Positions 12,001-17,782 of a stretch of 64,000 nt of DNA are shown piece by piece (the stretch's first letter is position 1; each line of letters starts with the position of its first letter). A program made the translations under genes and the position numbers. This stretch comes from Paenibacillus sp. SC116 (GTDB taxonomy: Bacteria > Bacillota > Bacilli > Paenibacillales > Paenibacillaceae). The stretch covers positions 1 through 64,000 of the forward strand of contig NZ_JANIOF010000001.1 of the NCBI RefSeq assembly GCF_024733555.1. The letters are read 5' to 3'. The notes below the pieces were generated by a model. The model ran no database searches and was not told the origin of the DNA. It was given only the letters and a program-made list of their open reading frames with translations.

Positions 12001-13860
12001 CTGCTGAGTGTAGGTGGCGTGAAGGAGGCGGTCGTCGTTGTCAGGGAAGATCAAGAAGGTCAGAAAGTTTTGTGCGCTTATTATACAGCGGAAGAAGGCT
12101 TGACGGCGGCAGACTTGAAACGGGCGATTGCCAGCGAGCTGCCGGGCTACATGATCCCGTCATACTTCGTGGAGCTGGAGCGCCTGCCTCTGACGCCGAA
12201 CGGAAAGATTGACCGGAAGGCGCTGCCGGCGCCGGAAGGGGGAGCAAGCGCAGGCCGCGAATACGTGGCGCCGCGCACCGAACTGGAGACTAAACTGGTC
12301 GCCATCTGGCAGGACGTGCTCGGGCCGGTCACGATTGGCGTGACGGACAACTTCTTCGACCTCGGCGGGCACTCCCTGCGGGCGACAACGCTGGTCAGCA
12401 AGGTGCACAAGGAGCTGAGCGTGGACCTGCCGCTGCGCGATGTGTTCCGGCACTCGACCATCGAAGCGATGGCCGAAGCGATCAGCCAATTGGAGCGGCA
12501 GGAACACCTCTCCATTCCGGTTCTGGATAAGAGGGATTACTATCCGCTTTCCTCCGTGCAAAAACGGCTGTACATCCAGCAGCAGATGGAAGGCGCCGAG
12601 CTTAGCTACAACATGTCCGGCATGACGGTTCTCGTCGGGCGCTTGGAACGGAATCAATTCGAGTCGGCGCTCAAAGGAATGATAGCTCGTCACCAAATTT
12701 TGCGAACCGGCTTCGAAATGGTCGACGGCGAACCGGTACAATGGATTTATCCGGACTTGAAGTTTGCCGTCGAGTATACGAAAGCGACGGAAAGTGAAAC
12801 GAAGAGCATCGTAGACGGCTTTGTGCGCGTCTTTGATTTGGAGCGGCCGCCGCTGCTGCGTGTGGGCTTAGTCGAATGGGGAGCGGAACGGCATCTGCTC
12901 ATGCTGGACATTCATCATATCGTCACGGATGGCATGTCGATGGGCATCTTCGTCGAAGAGCTGCTGCGCCTGTATAACGGCGAGACGCTGGAACCGCTTC
13001 GGATTCAATACAAGGAATTCGCCGCTTGGCAGCAGTCCGAACCTGTAAAAGAGCGGCTGAAACGTCAGGAAGCCTACTGGCTGGACGTTCTGGAGGGCGA
13101 ACTGCCGACGCTTGAACTGCCTACGGACTTTGTCAGACCTGCCGCTCGCAGCTTTGAAGGAGATGTGCTGCCTTTCAGCATCGACAAGCAGATGACCGAC
13201 AGCTTGCAGCGCATCGCCGATGAGAACGGTGCCACCCTTTATATGATGTTATCGGCGGCCTATTCAATCCTGCTCAGCAAGTACTCGGGACAAGAAGACT
13301 TCATTGTAGGCACGCCGGTTTCGGGCCGAACACATGCCGATCTGGAGCCGCTCATCGGCATGTTTGTCAACACTTTGGCGATTCGCCATTATCCGTCCGG
13401 GGAGAAGACGTTCCTCGCTTACTTGAACGAAGTCAAAGAAACGATGCTGGGGGCCTACGACCACCAGGATTATCCGTTCGAGGAGCTTGTGAAAAAGCTG
13501 CAGGCGCCGCGAGATCAAAGCCGCAATCCTGTATTCGATGTCATGTTTGCTCTAGAAAATAAGGAAGATAACGTTCAAAGCTTCGGGGATATCAAGATCG
13601 AATCTTATCCGGAAACTCATACGGTTTCCCAATTTGATCTTACCTTGATCATTTCGTTGCTGGATGAGGGGATGAACGGGCAGTTTGAATATGCCACCAA
13701 GTTGTTTACGCGCAATCTGATCGACAATTTCGCTCAGGACCTGCTTGTGATCATCACCCAAATTTGCGAACAGCCTTCGGTGCTGTTGAAGGATATTTCC
13801 CTGAACGGGCAATCCGAACAGGAGCAAGATGTGCTGGAGGCCATTGATATTATTTTCTAA
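1..13860 (+). CDS. pmxE: Polymyxin synthetase PmxE-like NRPS, 3' part (5' end outside window)
   Basis: Open from base 1 in frame 1, 4619 residues visible. Domains in order by visible residue: A(partial) 1-325, PCP (Ser371), C 426-855, A 885-1435, PCP (GGDS, Ser1485), E 1535-1970 (HHLVIDGVSW), C 2006-2420 (HHILMDG), A 2464-3000, PCP (Ser3044), C 3097-3515, A 3546-4082, PCP (Ser4125), C 4178-4600, stop. All C and E HHxxxDG motifs are intact. Specificity codes read by eye: A1 DFWNIGMVHK (Thr); A2 DVGEISSIDK; A3 and A4 DVGEISAIDK (diaminobutyrate). Thr / Dab with epimerase / Dab / Dab / terminal C equals positions 2-5 of polymyxin with D-Dab3, plus the condensation domain for residue 6, as I recall PmxE of P. 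polymyxa, where pmxE is also the last cluster gene. No thioesterase is expected here. The missing part should hold C-A(Dab1)-PCP-C and the start of A(Thr). Other Dab lipopeptides (octapeptin, pelgipeptin) fit the order less well. Confidence 0.9.
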   Translation, partial: NDKNLFDFGPSDTWTLFHSFCFDFSVWEMYGALLYGGKLVIVPPLTAKNPADFLALLGREQVTILNQTPTYFYQLLREVLADHPYNLRIRNVIFGGEALSPLLLKGFKTKYPETKLINMYGITETTVHVTYKEITWVEMDAAKSNIGKPIPTLSVYVLDENRRPVPIGVAGEMYVAGEGLARGYLNRPDLTAEKFVNSPFAEGEKLYRSGDLAAWLPDGNIEYLGRIDHQVKIRGYRIELDEIETQLLNVEGVEEAVVLARQDSGGEKALVAYFVADRTLTVSEMRTSLAQEMPGYMIPSYFVQLERMPLTSNGKVDRKALPEPQGDLQTGVEYVAPRNRTESELVKIWEEVLAYSGIGVLDNFFELGGHSLRATNLVSKIRKEMNVELPLRDVFRYMTVESMAGAIACLEELQHSSIPKAEEKAYYPVSSAQKRLYVLHQLDSSELNYNLPSALQLEGTLNEAKVEKALTTLVARHDMLRTGFEIVDGEPVQRIHPLVAFKVEKLQASEDHVAAILEGFIQPFDLTQPPLLRALLIELEKEKFLLALDIHHIGSDGLSMDVLLREFVRLYNGEELPELRIQYKDYAVWQQSDEQRQRIKRQEEYWREVFSSELPVLELPLDFSRPAVQQFDGQTLTFTLDAEKSEALKRLAGDSGATLYMLLLAAYSVLLYKYAGQEDIVVGTPIAARSHADLQPIIGMFVNTLALRLGPAAERTFVDYLQEVKETTLGAYEHQDYPFEELVEALQVSRDLSRNPLFDTMFSLQKHESLDLTLEGLQWSLFDIEEKTAKFDLSLDIVEADSELVCKIEYATSLFRQETMVRLAGHYEQLLASILAQPGARIADLDILTDSEKHDLLVGFDVSSSALAKQPAADGTGLEADESWRKRTFHELFEEQAKRTPGALAVVYEDSKLTYAELNAKANRLAYALRACDVKPEQVVGILAGRSAELLIGVLAVWKAGGAYVPLDPDYPAERIEYMLRDSGASVLLTQTRLLEQVEAWRRDGALVLQTVFALDDAATYSLGAAEAAVGVQALGEAGAKSEVLAPAETASAEMSATAEAEKNVLAADLASNPANVNKPHDLAYVIYTSGTTGQPKGVAVEHRSLVNTAVGYRRDYRLDQFPIRLLQLASFSFDVFVGDIARTLYNGGTMVIVPKDDRIDPTRLSGWIRDYAVTVFESTPALIVPFMEHVHAEGLDLSSLQLLITSSDACSVADYRTLQERFGSQFRIINSYGVTEAAIDSSFYDEPLEKLPKTGSVPIGKAWLNAKFYIVDTNLKPVPIGVLGELVIGGAGVARGYLNRPDLTAEKFVDSPFAAGERLYRTGDLARWMPDGNVDFIGRIDNQVKIHGYRIELGEIEAAMQNVAGVRQALVIDRTDERGQKYLCGYVVADSSFDLEGLVAHLDAALPSHMVPSRIMRLDQMPLTPNGKIDRKALPVPEGSIRAEAAYTAPRTPAEQVLASVWQSVLGVDQVGTMDNFFALGGDSIKALQVSSRLLQTGHKLVMKDLFHYPTISALSLQLQTAERTASQAEVTGEVILTPIQRWFFEQNPADVHHSNQAFMQFSKQGFDEEALRQAVRQLVVHHDALRTVYRLTENGYTAWNRGARENEALFDLEVVDFKGVGDVKEAVEAKANDIQASIDLENGPLVKLGLFRCDDGDHLLIAIHHLVIDGVSWRILLEDFAAGYEQALQRQPIRLPLKTDSFQAWAKQLTDYANGPAMEREREYWQHIEQLTYEPLPKDFDQGKSKLKDSGLVTVRWTAEETEQLLKQAHRAYHTEMNDLLFAALGLAVQAWSGRERVLVNLEGHGREDILPDVDITRTVGWFTSQFPVVLEPGHAQALGHQVKQVKESLRRIPNKGIGYGILRYLSAPRDGERFALEPEIGFNYLGQFDQDYESSGSQPSPFSPGSDSSPNAVMDFVLDINGMVSEGVLELTIRYGETQYKRETVERLGTLLQSSLREVISHCVSKERPELTPSDVLLQDVTVEELERLAEHTAALGELENVYTLTPLQKGMLFHSLLDADSEAYFEQVTFDLYGSLNVEAFTQGLDTLVQRNEALRTNFIIGWRDEPIQVVFRERKCEVYFEDIRSVSDEDSEKTITDFVSADKANKFDLARGSLMRVTALRTGDESYHVIWSHHHILMDGWCMSFMIKEVFDTYFAFQEKRTPELPPVTSYSRYIEWLEAQDAEKASRYWSDYLAGYDQQTKLPQEKMQLKQGAFEAAEIDVELSKELTRQIERVARQQQVTLNTFMQTVWGLVLQVYNNSEDVVFGSVVSGRPAEIPGIESMIGLFINTIPVRIQGKAEETVADILRKTQDQALASGAYETFPLFEIQSLSEQKRDLINHIMVFENYPMEEQIEQVVGGDKEALKIANIQSPEQTNYDLDITVIPEEHILLRFTYNALTFREEDIRLIYGHFAWVMEQAAANPNIRVNQLELLTAAEKEQILGAFNPAQPEAAPAAAFHRLFEEQAERTPEEAAVVYENDRLTYAELNERANRVGATLRASGIGRETIVGILAERSVDLLVAVLAVWKAGGAYVPLDPDYPADRVRFMLEDSGAKVLLTQTPLRERADAWLDEEELGLAAVLYLDDEASYSEERANAPIGSGMVSGKLTDAVDASDENHPNVGTNSFHEARPEDLAYVIYTSGTTGKPKGVMIEHRSLVNTAAGYQREYRLDQFPVRLLQLASFSFDVFVGDIARTLYNGGTMVIVPKDDRIDPSRLHHWMEREQVTIFESTPALIVPFMEYVHEQGLDMSGMELLITSSDSCSVADYRALQERFGSLFRIINAYGVTEAAIDSSFYDEPLTKLPQTGHVPIGKAWLNAKFYIVDAHLNPVPVGVLGELVIGGVGVARGYLNRPELTEEKFVDSPFAAGERLYRTGDFARWMEDGNVDFIGRIDNQAKIRGYRIETGEVEAKLLSVGGVKEAVVVVREDQEGQKALCAYYTAEEGLTAADLKRAIASELPGYMIPSYFVELERLPLTPNGKIDRKALPAPEGGAGGGREYVAPRTEMEAKLAAIWQDVLVREKAVGVTDNFFDLGGHSLRATTLVSKMHKELGVEFPLRDVFRYSTVEEMAAAMERMEIGSFTAIPAAEPSEYYPLSSAQKRLFILNQLEGAELSYNIPGAMLLEGELDRQRFEEAFRGLVARHETLRTGFEMVKGEAVQQIYEEAAFQVEFVQISGEQAEETVRQFVRPFDLAKPPLLRVGLAELARDRHILMFDTHHIVSDGVSIDVLIEEFICLYSGEQLEPLRIQYKDYAVWQQSDEQKAQLAKQEAYWLDMFRGELPVLELPTDYPRPAMQSYEGRTLQLFMHSEKREGLKRLAAENGATLYMVLLAGYTILLHKYTGQEDVVVGTPIAGRNHSDVQPLIGMFVNTLAIRSYPAAGKTFLDYLKEIKETTLGAFEHQNYPFEELVDKVNVARDLSRNPLFDTMFALQNTENLEIQLPGLHLSTYASEEIVSKFDLSLDVTEIEEGLEYLFEYATALYKTETVEKLAAHYLQLLESILRNPSATIAELGILTLAEKEQILGAFNPAQPEAAPAAAFHRLFEEQAERTPEEAAVVYENDRLTYAELNERANRLATTLRVSGIGRESIVGILVERSVDLLVAVLAVWKAGGAYVPLDPDYPAERVRFMLEDSGAKVLLTQTPLRERAEAWLGEEELALAAVLYLDDEASYSEERTNAPIGSAMVSGRLTDAADDGDEIHQNVGTDSFHEARPEDLAYVIYTSGTTGKPKGVMIEHRSLVNTAAGYRRGYGLDQFPVRLLQLASFSFDVFVGDIARTLYNGGTMVIVPKDDRIDPSRLHHWMERERVTIFESTPALIVPFLEYVHEQRLNMSLMELLITSSDSCSVADYRTLQERFGSLFRIINAYGVTEAAIDSSFYDEELAKLPQTGNVPIGKAWLNAKFYIVDAHLNPVPVGVLGELVIGGVGVARGYLNRPELTEEKFVDSPFAAGERLYRTGDLARWMEDGNVDFIGRIDNQAKIRGYRIETGEVEAKLLSVGGVKEAVVVVREDQEGQKVLCAYYTAEEGLTAADLKRAIASELPGYMIPSYFVELERLPLTPNGKIDRKALPAPEGGASAGREYVAPRTELETKLVAIWQDVLGPVTIGVTDNFFDLGGHSLRATTLVSKVHKELSVDLPLRDVFRHSTIEAMAEAISQLERQEHLSIPVLDKRDYYPLSSVQKRLYIQQQMEGAELSYNMSGMTVLVGRLERNQFESALKGMIARHQILRTGFEMVDGEPVQWIYPDLKFAVEYTKATESETKSIVDGFVRVFDLERPPLLRVGLVEWGAERHLLMLDIHHIVTDGMSMGIFVEELLRLYNGETLEPLRIQYKEFAAWQQSEPVKERLKRQEAYWLDVLEGELPTLELPTDFVRPAARSFEGDVLPFSIDKQMTDSLQRIADENGATLYMMLSAAYSILLSKYSGQEDFIVGTPVSGRTHADLEPLIGMFVNTLAIRHYPSGEKTFLAYLNEVKETMLGAYDHQDYPFEELVKKLQAPRDQSRNPVFDVMFALENKEDNVQSFGDIKIESYPETHTVSQFDLTLIISLLDEGMNGQFEYATKLFTRNLIDNFAQDLLVIITQICEQPSVLLKDISLNGQSEQEQDVLEAIDIIF
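7326..9170 (+). repeat. Near-identical A-PCP (Dab) unit, copy 1
   Basis: Encodes the third adenylation domain and its carrier protein. The nucleotide sequence matches 10572-12413 almost base for base at an offset of 3246 (3243 after one in-frame 3-base gap). The flanking C domains are clearly different, so the repeat is confined to A-PCP. Confidence 0.85.
10572..12413 (+). repeat. Near-identical A-PCP (Dab) unit, copy 2
   Basis: Second copy of the unit at 7326-9170, encoding the fourth adenylation domain and its carrier protein. Both copies have the DVGEISAIDK-type code. The second Dab A domain (about 2650-4310) is related but more diverged, especially in the region before the A3 core. Confidence 0.85.
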
Positions 13861-13866
13861 TCCCTT

Positions 13867-13924
13867 ACCCGGCTTGGGTGTATGCCGTATTTCTCTCGGT
13901 ACGCATCCTGCTGGGTGTTTTTTT
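13867..13924 (+). terminator. Terminator after the NRPS
   Basis: ACCCGGC at 13867-13873 pairs (one G-T wobble) with GCTGGGT at 13910-13916, followed by a seven-T run. It lies just after the NRPS stop and marks the end of the biosynthetic operon. Confidence 0.6.
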
Positions 13925-13966
13925 AAAAAATGTAAGAAAAAAAACGCCATAGGAATCTGACGTCAA

Positions 13967-14313
13967 GTGCCGTCGAGCAACTATTTCGATTTATTGGAAA
14001 ACCGACAAAACACAACAGAAATCGTAGTTTACCTTTGGCATACTAAGAATCAAATAGGCAAGAAAGCATGTGAGTGGAAAAATGATAAAATATCCAGAAA
14101 TAATGCTGATTATTCTAGTGATTTGGCGGAAGCTAATGATAGAGACATTTTGGCCTTCATGTCCGTAGGGGACGTTGAGTTGTATCGAAATCCTGACGAT
14201 TATTCATAGAATATGGGTATATTCATGCTGATGCTGTGGGGCTATCACCTCACGGTCACTTTGTGTATAATTATGGAATATTACTCGAATCAAAAACGCC
14301 CAAGTTTAGATAA
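13967..14313 (+). pseudogene. Remnant of an unrecognised gene, frame-shifted
   Basis: A GTG-led frame of 80 codons (13967-14209) has no ribosome site and ends at TAG. Soon after its stop another frame carries a coherent 37-residue tail (LFIEYGYIHADAV then GLSPHGHFVYNYG) ending at TAA 14311. Read together they look like the decayed C-terminal half of one protein with at least one frameshift. I do not recognise the family. It sits directly behind the NRPS terminator, next to another broken gene. Confidence 0.35.
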
Positions 14314-14408
14314 AAGCTGTCTAAGGCCTAGACGTTTCGTAAATGTAAGGACGTAACTAAACATGGATGAAAATATATTAATAACTCTTTTAAAAGGGGA
14401 TGGCAGCC

Positions 14409-14737
14409 ATGCAGAACCATTTTAAGTTAGAGGATCTGGCGAAAGAACTTCAAGATGGGAAACCATACATTGAATTTTTACGAGTTCCATCCATGTCAGC
14501 TGGTATTTATCACTTAAAGAAAACAGACATAGATAAGCAACCCCCCATACTGAGGATGAAATTTATTACGTAATAGAAGGAAAGGCAAGGATGTTTGTAG
14601 GCAAGGACGATTTTGAAGTGAAAAGTGGATCTACTATTTTTGTAGAAAAAAATGGTGATCATAAATTTCATTCCATTGAAGAGGACTTAATGATATTGGT
14701 GTTATTTTCACCGGCCGAATATACAAATAGAGAATAG
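14409..14737 (+). pseudogene. Cupin-domain protein, frameshifted in a C6 run
   Basis: ATG 14409 follows an AAGGGG ribosome site. The frame reads MQNHFKLEDLAKELQDGKPY onward to KKTDIDKQ, then meets six C (14541-14546). In frame it stops soon after. In the next frame the sequence continues as HTEDEIYYVIEGKARMFVG and ends at TAG 14735-14737, a typical small single-domain cupin (HxEDExYYVxEGxA). One lost C, or two extra, explains the break. The gene could be a true pseudogene, a phase-variable homopolymer, or a sequencing error. Its molecular role is unknown; such cupins are often small metal-binding or sugar-binding proteins. Confidence 0.75.
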
Positions 14738-14769
14738 TAGTATATTAATTTTAAAAGAGGAGCATGTAA

Positions 14770-15177
14770 ATGATTGATATTCCAAGCGTAATACCACACC
14801 GATATCCGTTTTTAATGATTGATCGGATTGTAGAGGTAGAACAAGGTAAATGGGCGAAGGGGTATAAAAATGTGTCATGGAATGAATGGTTTATAACGGA
14901 ATCAAGAAACGATATGCCAACTATGATGATTGTGGAGGCTTTAGCGCAGCTAGGAGCATTTGCAGCAATAGGTCAAGAAAAAAGTTTGGGATTCCTATCC
15001 TCGTTAAATGGTATTGAATGTTTTGGGAATGCGTATCCAGGAGATAGAATCGAATTGTACTATGAAGTGGTGAAGAATAAAAGAGGCTTTGTACTGGGGC
15101 AAGGAGAGGCTGCTGTAGACGGACAAGTAATCATTAGAGCTAAAGAAATTATGATTTATATACAAGAGCCCTCATGA
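14770..15177 (+). CDS. FabZ-like (3R)-hydroxyacyl-ACP dehydratase, hotdog fold
   Basis: 135 residues, the usual FabZ size. The N-terminal IPHRYPFLMIDRI carries the catalytic His. VEALAQLGAFA supplies the acidic residue of the central helix, and FGNAYPGDRIELYYEV is the FabZ-like GxAxPGD segment. Start ATG 14770 follows GAGGAG. FabZ dehydrates hydroxyacyl-ACP in the fatty acid elongation cycle. This copy stands alone beside small accessory genes, so it is probably not the housekeeping fabZ, and could modify lipid or secondary-metabolite acyl chains (inference). Its stop overlaps an ATG (ATGA at 15174) of a short downstream frame. Confidence 0.75.
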   Translation: MIDIPSVIPHRYPFLMIDRIVEVEQGKWAKGYKNVSWNEWFITESRNDMPTMMIVEALAQLGAFAAIGQEKSLGFLSSLNGIECFGNAYPGDRIELYYEVVKNKRGFVLGQGEAAVDGQVIIRAKEIMIYIQEPS

Positions 15178-15192
15178 AACATATCAAATGGC

Positions 15193-15528
15193 TTGGATTT
15201 AATGCATTTCTTCTATTCCTCGTCTTTGTTGTTAGCATCATTAGATGCAATTGTATTTACGGTAATACACGTAACAGCATCAGTGCTTTACGTACTATTA
15301 TCGAGATATCAAATAGGAACGTATTTAAGTAAGCCTATTATTTCGCTATTGATTATTTTGTTGCATCTAGTATTCCTGTTTTATGCTCTAGTTCTTTTCG
15401 AAGCGGTGTTTCCGTTAACAGTGATGAGATCTGTTGTGAATGTAATGGGAGTGCTAGTTATCATAATGAGCATAATGGATATAGTTACATATGTAAAAAG
15501 AAAGAAGAAGCGGATACCTATCACTTAG
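15193..15528 (+). CDS. Small membrane protein, unknown, possibly frameshifted at its start
   Basis: About 108-111 residues with three hydrophobic segments (residues about 10-35, 45-72 and 76-98) and a basic tail VKRKKKRIPIT, so a three-helix membrane protein. No family recognised. The TTG at 15193 and ATG at 15202 lack a good ribosome site. A different frame starting at ATG 15174, coupled by ATGA to the FabZ-like gene, encodes a typical first membrane helix (MKHIKWLGFNAFLLFLVFVV) and then degenerates. A small indel near 15225-15250 may therefore have split a four-helix protein. Confidence 0.45.
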   Translation: MDLMHFFYSSSLLLASLDAIVFTVIHVTASVLYVLLSRYQIGTYLSKPIISLLIILLHLVFLFYALVLFEAVFPLTVMRSVVNVMGVLVIIMSIMDIVTYVKRKKKRIPIT

Positions 15529-15541
15529 TGGAGAGAATGTC

Positions 15542-16081
15542 ATGACAGTCACAATAGAACTGACCGATCAAACTACAAAATTTATTATCAACAATTTATA
15601 TCCTCTTTATTTGCATGATTTATCTGAGATTTGGGGTTGGAAGCCCAATAAATACGGTGTTTTTGAAGAAGATGAGACGTTGACTTTACATGATCAAAAT
15701 AAAGTTTTTGATATTTGGTGGTCGGATCCAGCCGTATTTTTCCCCTATTTGATTAGAGTAGATGATATTCCAGCAGGATTTGCATTAGTAGCCACACCAC
15801 CTTATACGCCTGCTGGTTGCGAATATTATTTAAATGAGTTTTTCATATTGCGATCATTTCGTGGCAATGGAGTGGCAGAAGCAGCAGCGGTGCAGGTGTT
15901 CAATAATCATCAAGGCTCTTGGGAGGTGCAAACTAATCCTCACGAAGGAAACAGTAGAGCACAATCTTTCTGGAGAAAGACATTACAAAAATACACAGGT
16001 GGATCTTGTGTAGAAGAGACTGCAAATACACAAAACGACGGCATTAAGATCATTTTTAAATTTAATAACAGCTCCACATAA
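15542..16081 (+). CDS. GNAT-family N-acetyltransferase
   Basis: 179 residues. The C-terminal half has the GNAT pattern: strand 4 NEFFILRSFRGNGVAEAAA, with the RxxGxG/A acetyl-CoA pyrophosphate loop (R-G-N-G-V-A), then a helix and NSRAQSFWRKTL, the usual beta5-alpha4 segment. It would transfer an acetyl group from acetyl-CoA to an unknown small acceptor or protein. It starts 13 bases after the small membrane protein, so the two may be co-transcribed. The substrate cannot be predicted. Confidence 0.75.
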   Translation: MTVTIELTDQTTKFIINNLYPLYLHDLSEIWGWKPNKYGVFEEDETLTLHDQNKVFDIWWSDPAVFFPYLIRVDDIPAGFALVATPPYTPAGCEYYLNEFFILRSFRGNGVAEAAAVQVFNNHQGSWEVQTNPHEGNSRAQSFWRKTLQKYTGGSCVEETANTQNDGIKIIFKFNNSST

Positions 16082-16204
16082 ATTAGAAATATCGAGGCGT
16101 TTTCATGGACTTCAGATGCATACATAAAAGAATTAGAGCTATGCGGCGAATTGTTAGAATGCTACCAAGCTGGAGTGAATAGTATAAGAGTTGGATATAG
16201 ATAA
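16082..16204 (+). pseudogene. C-terminal gene fragment, about 40 codons
   Basis: Directly after the GNAT stop the same frame stays open for 40 codons to TAA 16202 (NIEAFSWTSDAYIKELELCG and then ELLECYQAGVNSIRVGYR). It has no start codon or ribosome site. It reads like the tail of a lost protein. Family not recognised. Confidence 0.3.
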
Positions 16205-16375
16205 TTTTTTCAAGCATGAAAAAAAATGTTTATCCAAAAAACTGCCTCTATGGAATTTATTTGCATTGTGCGAACATATATTACTCTGTTATATTACGTA
16301 TAGAAATCTATCAAAATCGACAAATCGTTGTCGGAACTAGCTCAGATATTACAACTTAGACAGCGAGGTGTCAGG

Positions 16376-17650
16376 ATGAAGCGATTTGGACTTGCCATTC
16401 AAATTGTAATTGGTCTTATTCTTGGTATTATCGTAGGTGCAATCTTCTACGGCAATGCTGAAGTCGTAAAGTACTTGCAACCTATTGGTGATGTATTCAT
16501 ACGTTTGATTAAAATGATCGTAGTACCTATCGTAATCGCGACGATTATCGTCGGCGTGGCTGGGGTTGGTGATACGAAGAAACTTGGCAGATTAGGTGGG
16601 AAAACGATCCTCTATTTTGAGATCATTACCACAATTGCCATCGTTGTCGGTTTGTTCGCTGCTAACATTTTCCAACCTGGTGTAGGTGTGGACATGAGCC
16701 AAATTCAGCAGTCAGACATTAGTTCTTACGTCGAAACGGCTGAACAGACAGAAACAAAAGGTATGATTGAAACGTTCGTCAACATCGTTCCGACAAATGT
16801 TTTTGATGCAATAGCTCGCGGTGATATGTTGGCAATTATCTTCTTCTCCGTTCTCTTCGGACTTGGTGTAGCTGCCGCAGGGGAAAAAGGAAAACCAGTG
16901 CTGAATTTCTTCCAAGGTGTAGCCGATGCTATGTTCTGGGTTGTAAATACAGTTATGAAGTTTGCTCCATTCGGTGTGTTCGCGTTGATTGGAGTAACAG
17001 TTTCCAAATTCGGGTTAAGTTCGTTATTGCCGCTTGGTAAACTGGTCATTCTTGTACACGGAGCTATGCTGTTCTTCGTATTTGTAGTACTTGGTCTCGT
17101 TGCTAAGATCAGTGGTATCTCTATCATGAACATTATTAAGATCTTGAGAGACGAACTGTTGCTTGCATATTCTACAGCGAGTTCTGAGACTGTACTTCCA
17201 AAGATTATGGAGAAAATGGAGAAATTCGGTTGTCCTAAAGCGATTGCTTCCTTCGTAGTACCAACAGGTTATTCCTTTAACCTAGACGGTTCCACTCTGT
17301 ATCAGGCGATTGCAGCAATCTTTATTGCTCAAATGTACGGTATCGATTTAACGATTGCTGAGCAGGTGACATTGGTACTCGTACTGATGGTAACTTCTAA
17401 AGGAATCGCAGGTGTACCAGGCGTCTCCTTCGTCGTATTGTTGGCGACATTGGGTGCAGTAGGTATTCCAGTAGAAGGTCTTGCATTTATTGCAGGTATC
17501 GACCGCTTCTTGGATATGGCACGTACAGTAGTTAACGTTATTGGTAACGCTCTAGCTGTAGTTGTTATTTCCAAATGGGAAGGTCAATTCGACCGCAAGA
17601 AAGCTGATTCTTATCTCGATGAAATTGCTTCTGCGAAAGCAGCAGCTTAA
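16376..17650 (+). CDS. gltT: Glutamate/aspartate : cation symporter GltT-type
   Basis: 424 residues from ATG 16376, which follows GAGGTG; the upstream extension to 16328 has no ribosome site. Dicarboxylate/amino acid:cation symporter (DAACS) family. Visible signatures are IGDVFIRLIKMIVVPIVIAT early, the serine-rich re-entrant loop STASSETVLPKIMEKMEKFG, FNLDGSTLY (NMDGT-like), and ARTVVNVIGNALAVVV near the end. It closely resembles Bacillus GltT/GltP, which take up glutamate or aspartate with H+ or Na+ across the cytoplasmic membrane. Stand-alone gene followed by a strong terminator. Confidence 0.9.
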   Translation: MKRFGLAIQIVIGLILGIIVGAIFYGNAEVVKYLQPIGDVFIRLIKMIVVPIVIATIIVGVAGVGDTKKLGRLGGKTILYFEIITTIAIVVGLFAANIFQPGVGVDMSQIQQSDISSYVETAEQTETKGMIETFVNIVPTNVFDAIARGDMLAIIFFSVLFGLGVAAAGEKGKPVLNFFQGVADAMFWVVNTVMKFAPFGVFALIGVTVSKFGLSSLLPLGKLVILVHGAMLFFVFVVLGLVAKISGISIMNIIKILRDELLLAYSTASSETVLPKIMEKMEKFGCPKAIASFVVPTGYSFNLDGSTLYQAIAAIFIAQMYGIDLTIAEQVTLVLVLMVTSKGIAGVPGVSFVVLLATLGAVGIPVEGLAFIAGIDRFLDMARTVVNVIGNALAVVVISKWEGQFDRKKADSYLDEIASAKAAA

Positions 17651-17663
17651 TAAAGATAGTATG

Positions 17664-17698
17664 ACCTCCTGTCAGGATAATCTGGCAGGAGGTTTTTT
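17664..17698 (+). terminator. Rho-independent terminator after gltT
   Basis: CCTCCTGTCAG (from 17665) pairs with CTGGCAGGAGG (17682-17692), followed by six T. Confidence 0.9.
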
Positions 17699-17782
17699 GA
17701 TGTGGATAAGATGCGCTGTGAATATTAAAATAAGTGCTATAGAAGTAATTTCATCAGAGATCAAAAGTGAGAGGTTATCCAA

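Noticed and set aside
13400-13860. NRPS truncated by mutation because it ends after a C domain without thioesterase
   Set aside because: The terminal C domain is complete and followed by a terminator, and PmxE-type synthetases end this way, with the next A domain on another protein.
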